DNA of 28,195 bases from QNFN01 sp964195335 (GTDB taxonomy: Bacteria > Pseudomonadota > Gammaproteobacteria > QNFN01). A program made the position numbers and the translations under genes. The notes under the pieces were generated by a model that worked only from the letters and a program-made list of their open reading frames with translations, did not search any database and was not told where the DNA came from. Below, piece by piece: positions 14,586-23,026 of this stretch; within the stretch, counting starts at the first letter, position 1, and every line of letters starts with the position of its first letter. The stretch lies in assembly GCA_964195335.1 (NCBI GenBank), contig CAXMPC010000164.1, positions 1 to 28,195 on the forward strand. Reading direction: 5' to 3'.

Positions 14586-15626
14586 ATGCGTCGCGACGAC
14601 TTCACCTACGAACTGCCGACCGAACTGATCGCGCAGGCCCCGCTCGCCGAGCGCAGCGCCAGCCGGTTGCTCGGTCTCGACGCTGTGACCGGGAACGTCC
14701 ATGACGGCATGTTCACCGATCTACCCGCTCTGCTGCGAGCGGGCGACCTGCTGGTATTCAACGACACTCGCGTCATCCCGGCCCGGGTCTACGGCCGCAA
14801 GGCAAGTGGCGGTCGGGTGGAACTGCTGGTCGAGAGGCTGCTCGACGACCGCCGCTTGCTGGCCCTGGTGCGCAGCAGCAAATCGCCGAAGACGGGCGGT
14901 GTGCTGCAACTCGACGGTGATGTCGAGGCGCGGGTCATCGGACGGCAAGATGACCTGTTCGAGCTCGAACTCAGAGCCGGCGTCGATGCCGTAGCGTGGC
15001 TCGAGCGGGCCGGGCACGTGCCGTTGCCACCTTATATTGAGCGCAGCGATAACGACACCGATCGCGAGCGCTACCAGACCGTCTTCGCAGACCGGCCGGG
15101 CGCAGTGGCCGCGCCCACCGCCGGGCTTCACTTTGACCGCCCGCTGCTCGACCGGCTCGCCGCAGCCGGGATCGCCAGCGCGCGGGTGACGCTGCACGTG
15201 GGTGCCGGCACCTTCCAGCCGGTACGCGCCGAGCGCCTGGCCGACCATCGCATGCACGCCGAATGGCTCGAAGTGTCGGCAGTCACGTGTGAGGCGGTCG
15301 TGGCGACCCGCGCCGCGGGCGGACGCGTGGTCGCGGTTGGCACCACCGCGGTGCGCAGCCTCGAGACCGCGGCCGGTGACGGCACGCTGCGCCCGTTCAG
15401 TGGTGAGACCAGGCTGTTCATCACTCCCGGCTACCGTTTCCGGGCCGTCGACCTGCTGGTGACCAACTTTCACCTGCCGGAGTCGACGTTGTTGATGCTG
15501 GTTTGCGCCTTCGCCGGCACCGAGCGGGTGCTGGCCGCCTACCGCCATGCGGTGGCGGTACGCTACCGTTTCTTCAGTTACGGTGACGCCATGCTGGTCA
15601 GCCGCGACAGTCGGCCGGAGGGGTGA
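14586..15626 (+). CDS. queA: S-adenosylmethionine:tRNA ribosyltransferase-isomerase
   Basis: This 346-residue cytosolic enzyme transfers and isomerises the ribose of S-adenosylmethionine onto 7-aminomethyl-7-deazaguanine in tRNA, making epoxyqueuosine. The start MRRDDFTYELPTELIAQAPL matches the family N-terminus, which fixes the ATG at 14586; the open frame upstream is not conserved. Further family blocks are VFNDTRVIPARVYGRK, APTAGLHFD and TLHVGAGTFQPV, and VTNFHLPESTLLMLVCAFAG near the end. Its stop shares a base with the tgt start (TGATG), so queuosine synthesis steps are translationally coupled, in the usual queA-tgt-yajC-secDF order. Confidence 0.97.
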   Translation: MRRDDFTYELPTELIAQAPLAERSASRLLGLDAVTGNVHDGMFTDLPALLRAGDLLVFNDTRVIPARVYGRKASGGRVELLVERLLDDRRLLALVRSSKSPKTGGVLQLDGDVEARVIGRQDDLFELELRAGVDAVAWLERAGHVPLPPYIERSDNDTDRERYQTVFADRPGAVAAPTAGLHFDRPLLDRLAAAGIASARVTLHVGAGTFQPVRAERLADHRMHAEWLEVSAVTCEAVVATRAAGGRVVAVGTTAVRSLETAAGDGTLRPFSGETRLFITPGYRFRAVDLLVTNFHLPESTLLMLVCAFAGTERVLAAYRHAVAVRYRFFSYGDAMLVSRDSRPEG

Positions 15627-16741
15627 TGGAGTTCTCGTTGCTGGCGACCGATGGCGAGGCCCGGCGCGGCCAGTTGGACTTCCCGCGCGGCACCATAGCG
15701 ACGCCGGCGTTCATGCCGGTCGGCACCTACGGCACGGTTAAGGCGATGTTGCCGGAAGAACTGGTGGAACTCGGCGCCGAGATCGTGCTCGGCAACACCT
15801 TCCACCTGATGCTGCGCCCCGGTACGGAGATCATTTCACGTCACGGCGACCTGCACGATTTCATGCACTGGCGGCGCCCGATCCTGACCGACTCGGGAGG
15901 CTTCCAGGTGTTCAGCCTCGGCGCCATGCGCAAGGTGACCGAGGAGGGGGTCCGCTTCCAGTCACCGGTGGACGGCTCGCCGGTGTTCCTCGGCCCCGAG
16001 GAGTCGATGGCGGTGCAACGGGCGCTCGGCTCGGACATCGTCATGATTTTCGACGAGTGCACGCCGTACCCCGTCGAGGAGGACGCAGCCCGGGCCTCGA
16101 TGGAACTCTCGCTGCGCTGGGCCCGGCGCTCGCGTGAGGCGCATGGCGACAGCGGCTCGGCGCTGTTCGGGATCGTCCAGGGCGGCATGTTTCCGGATCT
16201 GCGCAGTGCCTCGCTCGACGGCCTGCTGGATATCGGCTTCGACGGCTACGCCATCGGCGGGCTTTCAGTCGGCGAGCCTCCGGCCGAGCGCGAGCGGATC
16301 CTCGATCACCTCGGCCCGCGGCTGCCCGCCGACCGACCGCGCTACCTGATGGGGGTGGGCAAACCCGAGGACATCGTCGCCGCGGTCCAGCGCGGGATCG
16401 ACATGTTCGACTGTGTGCTGCCGACCCGCAACGCCCGCAACGGCCACCTGTTCACCCGCTTCGGTGACATCCGCATCCGCAACGCCCGCTACCGCGACGA
16501 TCCCCGGCCGCTGGACCCCGGCTGCGACTGCTACACCTGCCGTCACTTCTCCCGCGCCTACCTGCGACACCTGCACACCTGCGGCGAGATCCTGGCGGCG
16601 CGATTGGCGACCATCCATAACCTGCACTACTACCTCGGGCTGATGGTGGGACTGCGCGAGGCGATCGCCGCGGGAGTGCTGGCGACATACGCCGAGCGCT
16701 TTCACGCCGAGCGGGCGCAAGGCGACCCGCCTGTGTCATAA
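15626..16741 (+). CDS. tgt: tRNA-guanine transglycosylase
   Basis: This 371-residue enzyme exchanges guanine-34 for preQ1 in the anticodon of GUN-decoding tRNAs, the step before QueA. The catalytic aspartates are visible as D89 (TDSGGFQVFS) and D262 (FDCVLPTRNARNG). The zinc site is C300, C302 and C305 (CDCYTC) with H331 in ATIHNLHYY. The ATG at 15626 overlaps the queA stop and begins MEFSLLATDGEARRGQLDF, matching the E. coli start. A GTG one codon earlier is possible but adds only one residue. A 60-base gap without a clear promoter separates it from yajC. Confidence 0.97.
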   Translation: MEFSLLATDGEARRGQLDFPRGTIATPAFMPVGTYGTVKAMLPEELVELGAEIVLGNTFHLMLRPGTEIISRHGDLHDFMHWRRPILTDSGGFQVFSLGAMRKVTEEGVRFQSPVDGSPVFLGPEESMAVQRALGSDIVMIFDECTPYPVEEDAARASMELSLRWARRSREAHGDSGSALFGIVQGGMFPDLRSASLDGLLDIGFDGYAIGGLSVGEPPAERERILDHLGPRLPADRPRYLMGVGKPEDIVAAVQRGIDMFDCVLPTRNARNGHLFTRFGDIRIRNARYRDDPRPLDPGCDCYTCRHFSRAYLRHLHTCGEILAARLATIHNLHYYLGLMVGLREAIAAGVLATYAERFHAERAQGDPPVS

Positions 16742-16801
16742 TGCGCTCTTTGCCGAGGCCGACCGTGTCGCGGCGTTCTACCTACTCTTAAAGGGCGTGC
16801 C

Positions 16802-17131
16802 ATGAACTTCTTTATCTCCGACGCTTGGGCCCAGGCCGCGCCGGCCGGGGGACAGACTGACCTGATGGGCTTCCTGCCGCTGATCCTCATTTTCGTCGTC
16901 TTCTATTTCCTCCTGATCCGGCCGCAGAGCAAGCGCACGAAGGAGCACAAGAAGATGCTCGAACAGGTCGAGAAGGGTGACGAGGTGATCACCAACGGCG
17001 GCCTGTTCGGCACCGTCAGCGACCTCGGCGACAACTTCGTCCAGCTCAACGTGGCCGAGGGCGTCGAGGTCAAGGTACAGCGCCAGTCGATCGCCTCGAC
17101 CCTGCCCAAGGGCTCGGCCGACACCCTCTGA
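16802..17131 (+). CDS. yajC: Sec translocon accessory protein YajC
   Basis: This 109-residue protein has a single membrane segment (LMGFLPLILIFVVFYFLLIR) followed by the basic block RPQSKRTKEHKKM and the cytosolic domain with GDEVITNGGLFGTV. It associates with SecDF and YidC at the SecYEG channel, and its exact contribution is still unclear. The ATG at 16802 gives the standard short N-terminus (MNFFISDAWAQA). Position between tgt and secD is the classical arrangement. The ribosome site (AAAGGG) is modest. Confidence 0.95.
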   Translation: MNFFISDAWAQAAPAGGQTDLMGFLPLILIFVVFYFLLIRPQSKRTKEHKKMLEQVEKGDEVITNGGLFGTVSDLGDNFVQLNVAEGVEVKVQRQSIASTLPKGSADTL

Positions 17132-17156
17132 CCAGACGCCTGCGCGGATTCCGGGA

Positions 17157-19013
17157 ATGCTCAACAAGTACCCCCTCTGGAAGTACCTGCTGGTCACCGT
17201 CGTGGTGACGGCCGGTCTGTTCTTCGCACTGCCCAACCTCTTCGGTGAGGACCCGGCGGTCCAGGTCTCTTCAGCGACGCGTGGCGTGGAGGTCGATGAC
17301 GGCACGCTGGTCCAGGTGACTGGTCTCCTCGAGCGTGACGGCATCGCCATCAAGTCAGCCCGCTTCGAGGAGGGGCTGTTGCTGGTTCGCTTCCATGACA
17401 CCGAGGTGCAGCTGAAGGCGGCCGAGCGGATCAAGAACGGTCTCGGCTCCGGGTACGTGGTGGCGCTGAACCTGGCGCCCGCCACCCCGGACTGGCTGCG
17501 AAGCCTCAATGCGGCGCCGATGTATCTCGGCCTCGACCTGCGCGGTGGTGTCCACTTCCTGATGGAGGTGGACATGGACGACGCGGTGCGCCAGAGCGAG
17601 GAGAACATTGTCTCCGACCTGCGCACGCTGCTGCGCAGCAACCGTCTCCGCTACCAGACGGTCAATCGCGGCAGCGACGGCGTCCGCGTGCGCTTCGCCG
17701 ATGCGGCCCCTCTCGAAGAGGCCGGACGCCTGATCGAGCTTGAGTTTCCGGCGCTGTCGGTCGAGGTGATGGAGGGTGACGAAGCCCAGCTGATGGTCCG
17801 CATGACCGAGGCCGAGGCCGAGGCGATCCGCCGCTTTGCACTGCAGCAGAACATCACCACGCTGCGCAACCGGGTCAACGAGCTTGGTGTCGCCGAGCCG
17901 GTGATCCAGCAGCAAGGTACCAACCGCATCGTGGTCCAGCTTCCAGGCGTGCAGGACACCGCGCGTGCCAAGGAGATCCTGGGCGCCACCGCGACCCTCG
18001 AGTACCGCCTGGCCGATACTGAGCACGACGTCCGTACCGTGGTCGAGAGCGGTCGCGTCCCGGTCAACGCCAAGCTCTACAGCGAGCGCGACGGATCGCC
18101 GATCCTGCTCAAGAAGCAGATCATCGTCACCGGCGACCAGATTGTCGATGCCGCCTCGACCATCGACGAAAACGGGTCCCCGGCGGTCACCGTGCGCCTC
18201 GACGGCAACGGCGGCCGGCGCATGAGCAAGGTGACGCGCGACAATATTGGCAAGCCGATGGCGGTGGTGTTCATCGAGAACCGCACCGAGACCAAGATCA
18301 TCGACGGCGAGCCGGTGCGTAGCACCAAGCGGGTCGAGGAGGTGATCAGCGTCGCCACCATCCGTGACCACTTCAGCAACCGCTTCCAGACCACCGGCCT
18401 CGACAGTTCCGGCGAGGCGCGCGACCTGGCCCTGCTGCTGCGCGCCGGTGCCCTGGCCACGCCGATCCACATTGTCGAAGAACGCACCGTGGGCCCCAGC
18501 CTGGGCCGTGACAACATCGAGCAGGGCTTCAACGCCGTCCTGCTCGGCTTCGTCCTGGTGCTGGTCTTCATGGCGCTCTACTACCGCGTCTTCGGCCTGG
18601 TCGCCGATCTCGCGCTGGCGATGAACCTGGTGCTGCTGGTCGCGGTGCTGTCGCTGCTGCAGGCGACCCTGACCCTGCCCGGCATCGCCGGTATCGTGCT
18701 CACCGTGGGTATGGCGGTAGACGCCAACGTGCTGATCTTCGAGCGCATCCGCGAGGAACTGCGCGCCGGCGGTACACCGCAGGCGAGCATCCACTCCGGT
18801 TACGAAAAGGCGCTGTCGACCATCGCCGATGCCAACATCACGACCCTGATCGCGGCGGTGGTTCTGTTCAGCTTCGGTACCGGACCGATCAAGGGCTTTG
18901 CGGTGACGTTGTCGATTGGCATCCTGACCTCGATGTTCACGGCGATCATGGGCACGCGCGCGGTGATCAACCTGATCTACGGTGGCCGCCGGGTCGCCAA
19001 GCTGGCGATTTGA
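17157..19013 (+). CDS. secD: Protein translocase subunit SecD
   Basis: This 618-residue inner-membrane protein uses the proton gradient to complete export of proteins across the membrane, together with SecF. The N-terminal segment (YLLVTVVVTAGLFFALPNLF) is the first helix. The SecD signature LDLRGGVHFLMEVD opens the large periplasmic P1 domain. The C-terminal half carries five more helices with the conserved AGIVLTVGMAVDANVLIFER and EELRAGG blocks and a TTLIAAVVLF segment. It lies 25 bases after yajC and 12 bases before secF. Length is normal for a gammaproteobacterial SecD. Confidence 0.97.
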   Translation: MLNKYPLWKYLLVTVVVTAGLFFALPNLFGEDPAVQVSSATRGVEVDDGTLVQVTGLLERDGIAIKSARFEEGLLLVRFHDTEVQLKAAERIKNGLGSGYVVALNLAPATPDWLRSLNAAPMYLGLDLRGGVHFLMEVDMDDAVRQSEENIVSDLRTLLRSNRLRYQTVNRGSDGVRVRFADAAPLEEAGRLIELEFPALSVEVMEGDEAQLMVRMTEAEAEAIRRFALQQNITTLRNRVNELGVAEPVIQQQGTNRIVVQLPGVQDTARAKEILGATATLEYRLADTEHDVRTVVESGRVPVNAKLYSERDGSPILLKKQIIVTGDQIVDAASTIDENGSPAVTVRLDGNGGRRMSKVTRDNIGKPMAVVFIENRTETKIIDGEPVRSTKRVEEVISVATIRDHFSNRFQTTGLDSSGEARDLALLLRAGALATPIHIVEERTVGPSLGRDNIEQGFNAVLLGFVLVLVFMALYYRVFGLVADLALAMNLVLLVAVLSLLQATLTLPGIAGIVLTVGMAVDANVLIFERIREELRAGGTPQASIHSGYEKALSTIADANITTLIAAVVLFSFGTGPIKGFAVTLSIGILTSMFTAIMGTRAVINLIYGGRRVAKLAI

Positions 19014-19025
19014 CGGACGACGGCG

Positions 19026-19964
19026 ATGGAACTGTTTAAGAAGACCACCACGATCGACTTTCTCGGCAAGCGCAAGGTCGCTTACATCTTCTCGCTGGCG
19101 CTGATCCTGATCTCCATGGGGTCACTGGCGGTGCGCGGTCTCAACTTCGGTATCGACTTCACCGGTGGCACGCTGGTTGAGCTCGGCTACGCCGCCGACG
19201 TCGAGCTGGGCGGCGTGCGCCAGATACTTGCCGACAACGGTTTCGACGGTGCCGCGGTACTGCACTTCGGCACCTCGCGCGAGGTACTGATCCGGTTGGC
19301 ACCGCGCGCCGACGTCAGCACCGCCGATCTCAGCGACCGGGTGTTCCGCCTGCTGCACCAGGCCGCTGGCGGCGAGGTGGAACTGCGCCGGGTCGAGTTC
19401 GTCGGTCCCCAGGTCGGCGATGAGCTGACCGAGGCGGGCGGCCTGGCGTTGCTCTACGCCCTGGGCGGAATCCTGATCTACGTCGGCTTCCGCTTCCAGC
19501 TGCGCATGGCGGCTGGCGCGATCACCGCGTTGGTGCACGACGTATTGATCACGCTAGGGGTCTTTTCGCTGACGCAGATCGACTTCGACCTGTCGGTGCT
19601 GGCCGCCTTGCTGGCGGTAATCGGCTACTCGCTCAACGACACCATCGTCGTTTTCGATCGCATCCGCGAAAATTTCCGCAAGGTGCGTAAAGGCGGCGCC
19701 ATCGTGGTCATGAACGTGTCGTTGAACCAGACCCTGGCGCGTACCCTGATGACCTCGATCACGACGCTGCTGGTACTGTTCGCGCTGTTCTTTGTCGGGG
19801 GCGAGGCGATCCACGGCTTCGCCTTCGCCCTGATCATCGGCGTGCTGATCGGAACCTACTCGTCGATCTACGTCGCCAGCCCGATGGCACTGATCCTCGG
19901 CACCAACCGGGCCGACTTCGTGCATGTCAAGAAGGAAGGGGCGGAGCTCAACGACCTCCCGTGA
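19026..19964 (+). CDS. secF: Protein translocase subunit SecF
   Basis: This 312-residue partner of SecD has six membrane segments. The signature FGIDFTGGTLVELGY follows the first helix, and the second half has LLAVIGYSLNDTIVVFDRIR and NQTLARTLMTSITTLLVL, which are the conserved transmembrane blocks of RND-related SecF proteins. It ends 18 bases before the convergent suhB stop. No hairpin with a T-run is visible in that tiny gap, so the two messages probably overlap at their ends. Confidence 0.97.
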   Translation: MELFKKTTTIDFLGKRKVAYIFSLALILISMGSLAVRGLNFGIDFTGGTLVELGYAADVELGGVRQILADNGFDGAAVLHFGTSREVLIRLAPRADVSTADLSDRVFRLLHQAAGGEVELRRVEFVGPQVGDELTEAGGLALLYALGGILIYVGFRFQLRMAAGAITALVHDVLITLGVFSLTQIDFDLSVLAALLAVIGYSLNDTIVVFDRIRENFRKVRKGGAIVVMNVSLNQTLARTLMTSITTLLVLFALFFVGGEAIHGFAFALIIGVLIGTYSSIYVASPMALILGTNRADFVHVKKEGAELNDLP

Positions 19965-19982
19965 GGAGGTGCGAGCACTGGC

Positions 19983-20780
19983 CTAGCGCCGTAGCGCCTC
20001 GCCACGGTGCGGTCGGATCGCCGCTACCATCGACGCGTGCAGGCGCGGCCCGGCACAGATGACGTTGCCGGTCTCCAGGTAGTCACTGCCGCCGTCGAAG
20101 TCCGAGACCATGCCGCCCGCTTCGAGCACCAGCAGGGCGCCGGCCGCGGTGTCCCACTCGTTCAGCCCAATCTCCCAGAAACCGTCCAGGCGTCCGGCCG
20201 CAACATAGGCCAGGTCGAGTGCGGCCGCCCCGGCACGGCGGATGCCGGCGACCTCCGGGAACAGGGCCCGGAACATGTCCAGGTAGGCGTCGAGGTGCTG
20301 GTGATGGCGGAACGGGAATCCGGTACCGAGCAGCGCACCGGGCAGGCCGTTGGCGCGGGTGACGCGGATCCGGTGGTCGTTGAGCGTGGCGCCGGCGCCG
20401 CGGCTGGCAGTAAACAGTTCCTGTCGCAGCGGGTCGTAGATCACGGCCTGGTCGAGGCGGCCGCGGTGCTTGAGCGCGATCGATACCGCGAATTGCGGGA
20501 AACCGTGCAGGAAGTTGGTGGTGCCGTCGAGCGGGTCGATCACCCACTCGTATTCACTCTCGCCCTGACGGCCGCTCTCCTCGGCGAGGATGGCGTGCTG
20601 AGGGTAGGCGCGCTGGATCAGGCGGATGATCTCGCTTTCGGCCAGGCGGTCGACCTCGGTGGTGAAATCGTTGGCCTGCTTGGTACTGACTGTCAGCCGG
20701 TCGACCCGCTCCAGGTGTCGAACGATCACGTTCCCGGCGCTGCGCGCGGCATTGATCGCGATGTTGAGCATGGGGTGCAT
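19983..20780 (-). CDS. suhB: Inositol-1-monophosphatase family protein SuhB
   Basis: This 265-residue Mg2+-dependent phosphatase shows the family metal-binding motifs: AILAEESG, then WVIDPLDGTTNFLHG, and EWDTAAGALLVLEAGG near the C-terminus. In E. coli SuhB also joins the NusA antitermination complex and supports rRNA transcription and assembly. The ATG at 20780 gives MHPMLNIAINAARSAGNVI, matching the E. coli N-terminus (MHPMLNIAVRAARKAGN), so the longer frame up to 20837 is rejected. It diverges from trmJ with 109 bases between them, exactly as in E. coli and relatives. Confidence 0.96.
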   Translation of the reverse strand: MHPMLNIAINAARSAGNVIVRHLERVDRLTVSTKQANDFTTEVDRLAESEIIRLIQRAYPQHAILAEESGRQGESEYEWVIDPLDGTTNFLHGFPQFAVSIALKHRGRLDQAVIYDPLRQELFTASRGAGATLNDHRIRVTRANGLPGALLGTGFPFRHHQHLDAYLDMFRALFPEVAGIRRAGAAALDLAYVAAGRLDGFWEIGLNEWDTAAGALLVLEAGGMVSDFDGGSDYLETGNVICAGPRLHASMVAAIRPHRGEALRR

Positions 20781-20812
20781 GGAACCGGCCCGCCGGGTGG
20801 AAAAGGGGCGCA

Positions 20813-20821
20813 AGAATAGCA
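20813..20821 (-). promoter_or_regulatory. Extended -10 element upstream of suhB
   Basis: On the minus strand TGCTATTCT has the TGn extension plus a TATTCT hexamer, about 33 bases before the suhB ATG. No strong -35 accompanies it, which is acceptable for an extended -10 promoter. Confidence 0.4.
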
Positions 20822-20853
20822 GTTGGTGCAGGACCATGCCACGCCGCCGCGGC

Positions 20854-20883
20854 TTGTCACGGCGCGCGGCAGGCCGCTACAGT
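20854..20883 (+). promoter_or_regulatory. trmJ promoter, probably giving a leaderless mRNA
   Basis: TTGTCA (20854-20859) and TACAGT (20878-20883) have 18 bases between them. The expected start of transcription, about seven bases past the -10, falls on or beside the A of the trmJ ATG at 20890. No Shine-Dalgarno sequence precedes that ATG. Confidence 0.5.
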
Positions 20884-20889
20884 GGACTA

Positions 20890-21633
20890 ATGGTCGGGGC
20901 CATACGCATCGTACTCGTCAATACGTCCCACCCCGGCAACATCGGGGCGGTGGCACGGGCGATGAAGACCATGGGCCTGCACGAACTGTGGCTGGTCGCA
21001 CCACGCCTGTTTCCCCATGCCGACGCTACCGCCATGGCGGCCGGTGCCCACGATCTGCTCACCACGGCACATGTCTGCAACTCCGTCGACGAGGCGCTGA
21101 CAGGATGTCGGCTGGTGATCGGCAGCAGCGTCAGGTCGCGTGCCATCAGCTGGCCGCAACTGGACCCGCGCGCCGCGGCGGCAGAACTGGTGGCGACGGC
21201 CGCCGATGGCCCCGTAGCGCTGCTGTTCGGGCCCGAGCGGACCGGTCTCTGCAACGATGACCTCGATCGCTGCCAGGCCCTGGTATCCATTCCGGCTGAC
21301 GCCGAATACGGTTCGTTGAACCTCGCCTCGGCTGTGCAGGTGCTGGCCTACGAGGTTCGCATGGCCGGCATGGATGTGACGGTGCCCACACCGCCATCCA
21401 GCCCTGATCACCTGGCGGCGACCGCGGACCAGATTGAGGGGTTCTATGAGCACCTCGAGCGGACACTGGTCGAGATTGATTTCATCGACCCGGCGCGTCC
21501 CGGCAGGGTGCTGCGTCGGCTGCGCCGGATGTTTGCCCGTGCCCGGCCGGAGGCGGACGAAATACAGATCCTGCGTGGCATCCTGACTCAGGTGGACAAG
21601 CATACGCGGGGAACCGGCAGCGGGTCGCAGTGA
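20890..21633 (+). CDS. trmJ: tRNA (cytidine/uridine-2'-O-)-methyltransferase TrmJ
   Basis: This 247-residue SPOUT enzyme methylates the 2'-O of nucleotide 32 in several tRNAs. It starts MVGAIRIVLVNTSHPGNIGA and continues VARAMKTMGLHELWLV, almost the E. coli opening, so the ATG at 20890 is right even though it lacks a ribosome-binding site. The knot motifs are ALLFGPERTGLCNDDL and AEYGSLNLASAVQVLAYEVR. The C-terminal extension (FYEHLERTLVEIDFIDP) is normal for gammaproteobacterial TrmJ. The frame is open far upstream, but that part lies antisense to suhB. cysE follows after 56 bases. Confidence 0.95.
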   Translation: MVGAIRIVLVNTSHPGNIGAVARAMKTMGLHELWLVAPRLFPHADATAMAAGAHDLLTTAHVCNSVDEALTGCRLVIGSSVRSRAISWPQLDPRAAAAELVATAADGPVALLFGPERTGLCNDDLDRCQALVSIPADAEYGSLNLASAVQVLAYEVRMAGMDVTVPTPPSSPDHLAATADQIEGFYEHLERTLVEIDFIDPARPGRVLRRLRRMFARARPEADEIQILRGILTQVDKHTRGTGSGSQ

Positions 21634-21653
21634 TAGACTGAACCAAGTACCAC

Positions 21654-21670
21654 CGCCGGCGTGACCGGCG
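21654..21670 (+). repeat. Hairpin between trmJ and cysE
   Basis: CGCCGG and CCGGCG form a perfect 6-base stem with a 5-base loop, 19 bases before the cysE ATG. There is no T-run. It may slow read-through or affect cysE ribosome access. Confidence 0.35.
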
Positions 21671-21689
21671 CCCAGGAAGACGGCTCCCG

Positions 21690-22481
21690 ATGTTCGAACG
21701 GCTGCGTGAAGATGTGAACTGCGTATTCGACCGCGACCCGGCGGCGCGCTCCTTTTTCGAGGTGCTCACCTGCTACCCGGGAGTTCACGCCCTGCTGCTG
21801 CACCGCATGAGTCATGGCCTCTGGAACGCCGGCTGGCGCTGGCTGGCGCGTTTTATCTCGAGTTTCTCTCGCTGGCTGACCGGCATCGAAATCCATCCCG
21901 GCGTACGTATCGGTCACCGCTTTTTCATCGACCATGGCATGGGTGTGGTGATAGGCGAGACCACCGAGATCGGTGACGACTGCACCCTCTACCAGGGCGT
22001 GACGCTTGGCGGCACTTCCTGGGACAAGGGTAAACGCCACCCGACCCTGCACGACGGTGTCGTCGTCGGTGCCGGGGCCAAGGTGCTGGGGCCGCTCGAT
22101 GTCGGTCGCGATGCCCGTATCGGCTCCAATGCCGTGGTGCTCAAGGACGTCCCCGAGGAGGCGACCGTGGTCGGGGTGCCCGGCCGTTTTGCCGGCCCCG
22201 TGGTGACCGATGAGGCCGACACGCACCGGGCCGCAACGGCCAAGCGCATCGGATTCGATGCCTACGGCACCACTCGCGACATGCCCGACCCCGTGGCCCA
22301 CGCCATCAACAGCATGCTCGATCACATCCACGTCACCGACCGCAAGCTGGTGCAGATCGCACAGGCATTGGAAGGACTTGGTGCCGACGTTTCGGAACTC
22401 GATATCCCCGATCTCGACCCGGTCGAGATCAGTTCGACCGCGCCGGGTGAAGAGGGTGAGCCGCCTACCGGAAATAGTTGA
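21690..22481 (+). CDS. cysE: Serine O-acetyltransferase
   Basis: This 263-residue enzyme makes O-acetylserine from serine and acetyl-CoA, the carbon precursor of cysteine. It is the short-N-terminus form: it opens MFERLREDVNCVFDRDPAAR, then has the left-handed beta-helix with hexapeptide repeats (IEIHPGVRIGHRFFIDHGMG, GVVIGETTEIGDDCTLYQG). The catalytic histidine is in IDHGMG. A C-terminal tail of about 90 residues (DEADTHRAAT onward) is polar and may regulate it. A cysE directly before the Fe-S genes is known from Azotobacter-type isc loci, where it feeds cysteine to the desulfurase. The stop codon lies inside the IscR-type operator for the next gene. Confidence 0.94.
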   Translation: MFERLREDVNCVFDRDPAARSFFEVLTCYPGVHALLLHRMSHGLWNAGWRWLARFISSFSRWLTGIEIHPGVRIGHRFFIDHGMGVVIGETTEIGDDCTLYQGVTLGGTSWDKGKRHPTLHDGVVVGAGAKVLGPLDVGRDARIGSNAVVLKDVPEEATVVGVPGRFAGPVVTDEADTHRAATAKRIGFDAYGTTRDMPDPVAHAINSMLDHIHVTDRKLVQIAQALEGLGADVSELDIPDLDPVEISSTAPGEEGEPPTGNS

Positions 22482-22498
22482 CTCAACTAGTCAACATT
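22474..22498 (+). promoter_or_regulatory. iscR: IscR type 1 operator upstream of iscR
   Basis: This 25-base palindrome has half-sites ATAGTTGACT and TAGTCAAC around a short AT-rich centre. It agrees with the E. coli IscR type 1 site at about 21 of 25 positions, including both GACT/AGTC cores. [2Fe-2S]-IscR binds such sites and represses its own operon. It overlaps the -35 region (TTGACT at 22478-22483) and the cysE stop codon. Confidence 0.85.
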
Positions 22499-22508
22499 AA
22501 GGTACAAT
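22478..22508 (+). promoter_or_regulatory. iscR promoter
   Basis: TTGACT (22478-22483) and TACAAT (22503-22508) are spaced by 19 bases, somewhat longer than ideal. The start would be near 22515, about 27 bases before iscR. The IscR operator covers the -35, as expected for autorepression. Confidence 0.6.
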
Positions 22509-22541
22509 AGTGCTCACTGTCATGGCGCGGGAATTCGGACA

Positions 22542-23006
22542 ATGCGACTGACCACCAAGGGCCGCTACGCCGTCACGGCGATGCTCGACCTGGCACTGCA
22601 CTACGGCCACGGGCCGATCACGCTGGCGGACATCTCGCGCCGGCAAGCCATCTCGCTCTCCTACCTCGAGCAGCTGTTTTCGCGGCTGCGCCGGCGTGGC
22701 CTGGTCGAGAGCGTGCGCGGTCCCGGTGGCGGTTACCGGCTGAGCCGCGCCGCTGAGCAGATCTCGGTCGTCAGCGTCATCACGGCGGTCGACGAAGAGG
22801 TCGACGCAACCCGCTGCGGCGGTCTCGGCAATTGCCAGGACTCCCAGCCCTGCCTGACCCACGAACTCTGGAGCGACCTGAGTCAGCAGATCCACGACTT
22901 CCTCGCCGGCATTAATCTTGCGCAACTGGTCGAGAGGACCAGTGGGGAACTCGCCGCCAGGTTCACCGCAGACGGTTCGTCGAAGCGCACCATCGCCGTA
23001 TCCTGA
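22542..23006 (+). CDS. iscR: Fe-S cluster regulator IscR
   Basis: This 154-residue Rrf2-family regulator begins MRLTTKGRYAVTAMLDLALH, the standard start. It has a winged helix-turn-helix (ITLADISRRQAISLSYLEQL) and wing (RGPGGGYRL). The three cluster cysteines are C92, C98 and C104 (CGGLGNCQDSQPC), as in E. coli, followed by the TH dipeptide that supplies the histidine ligand. With a [2Fe-2S] cluster it should bind the type 1 site upstream and lower transcription of the operon; without it, it can still bind type 2 sites. The next gene, a cysteine desulfurase, starts 20 bases later. Confidence 0.97.
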   Translation: MRLTTKGRYAVTAMLDLALHYGHGPITLADISRRQAISLSYLEQLFSRLRRRGLVESVRGPGGGYRLSRAAEQISVVSVITAVDEEVDATRCGGLGNCQDSQPCLTHELWSDLSQQIHDFLAGINLAQLVERTSGELAARFTADGSSKRTIAVS

Positions 23007-23026
23007 TTCTCGCCTGCGGGTCCTGG

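Noticed and set aside
16742..16801. Promoter for yajC-secDF in the gap after tgt
   Set aside because: TTGCCG is present but no -10 lies at the right distance, so read-through from queA-tgt is simpler.
17355..18794. 479-codon minus-strand frame over secD
   Set aside because: It is a shadow of secD with low-complexity composition and no recognisable domain.
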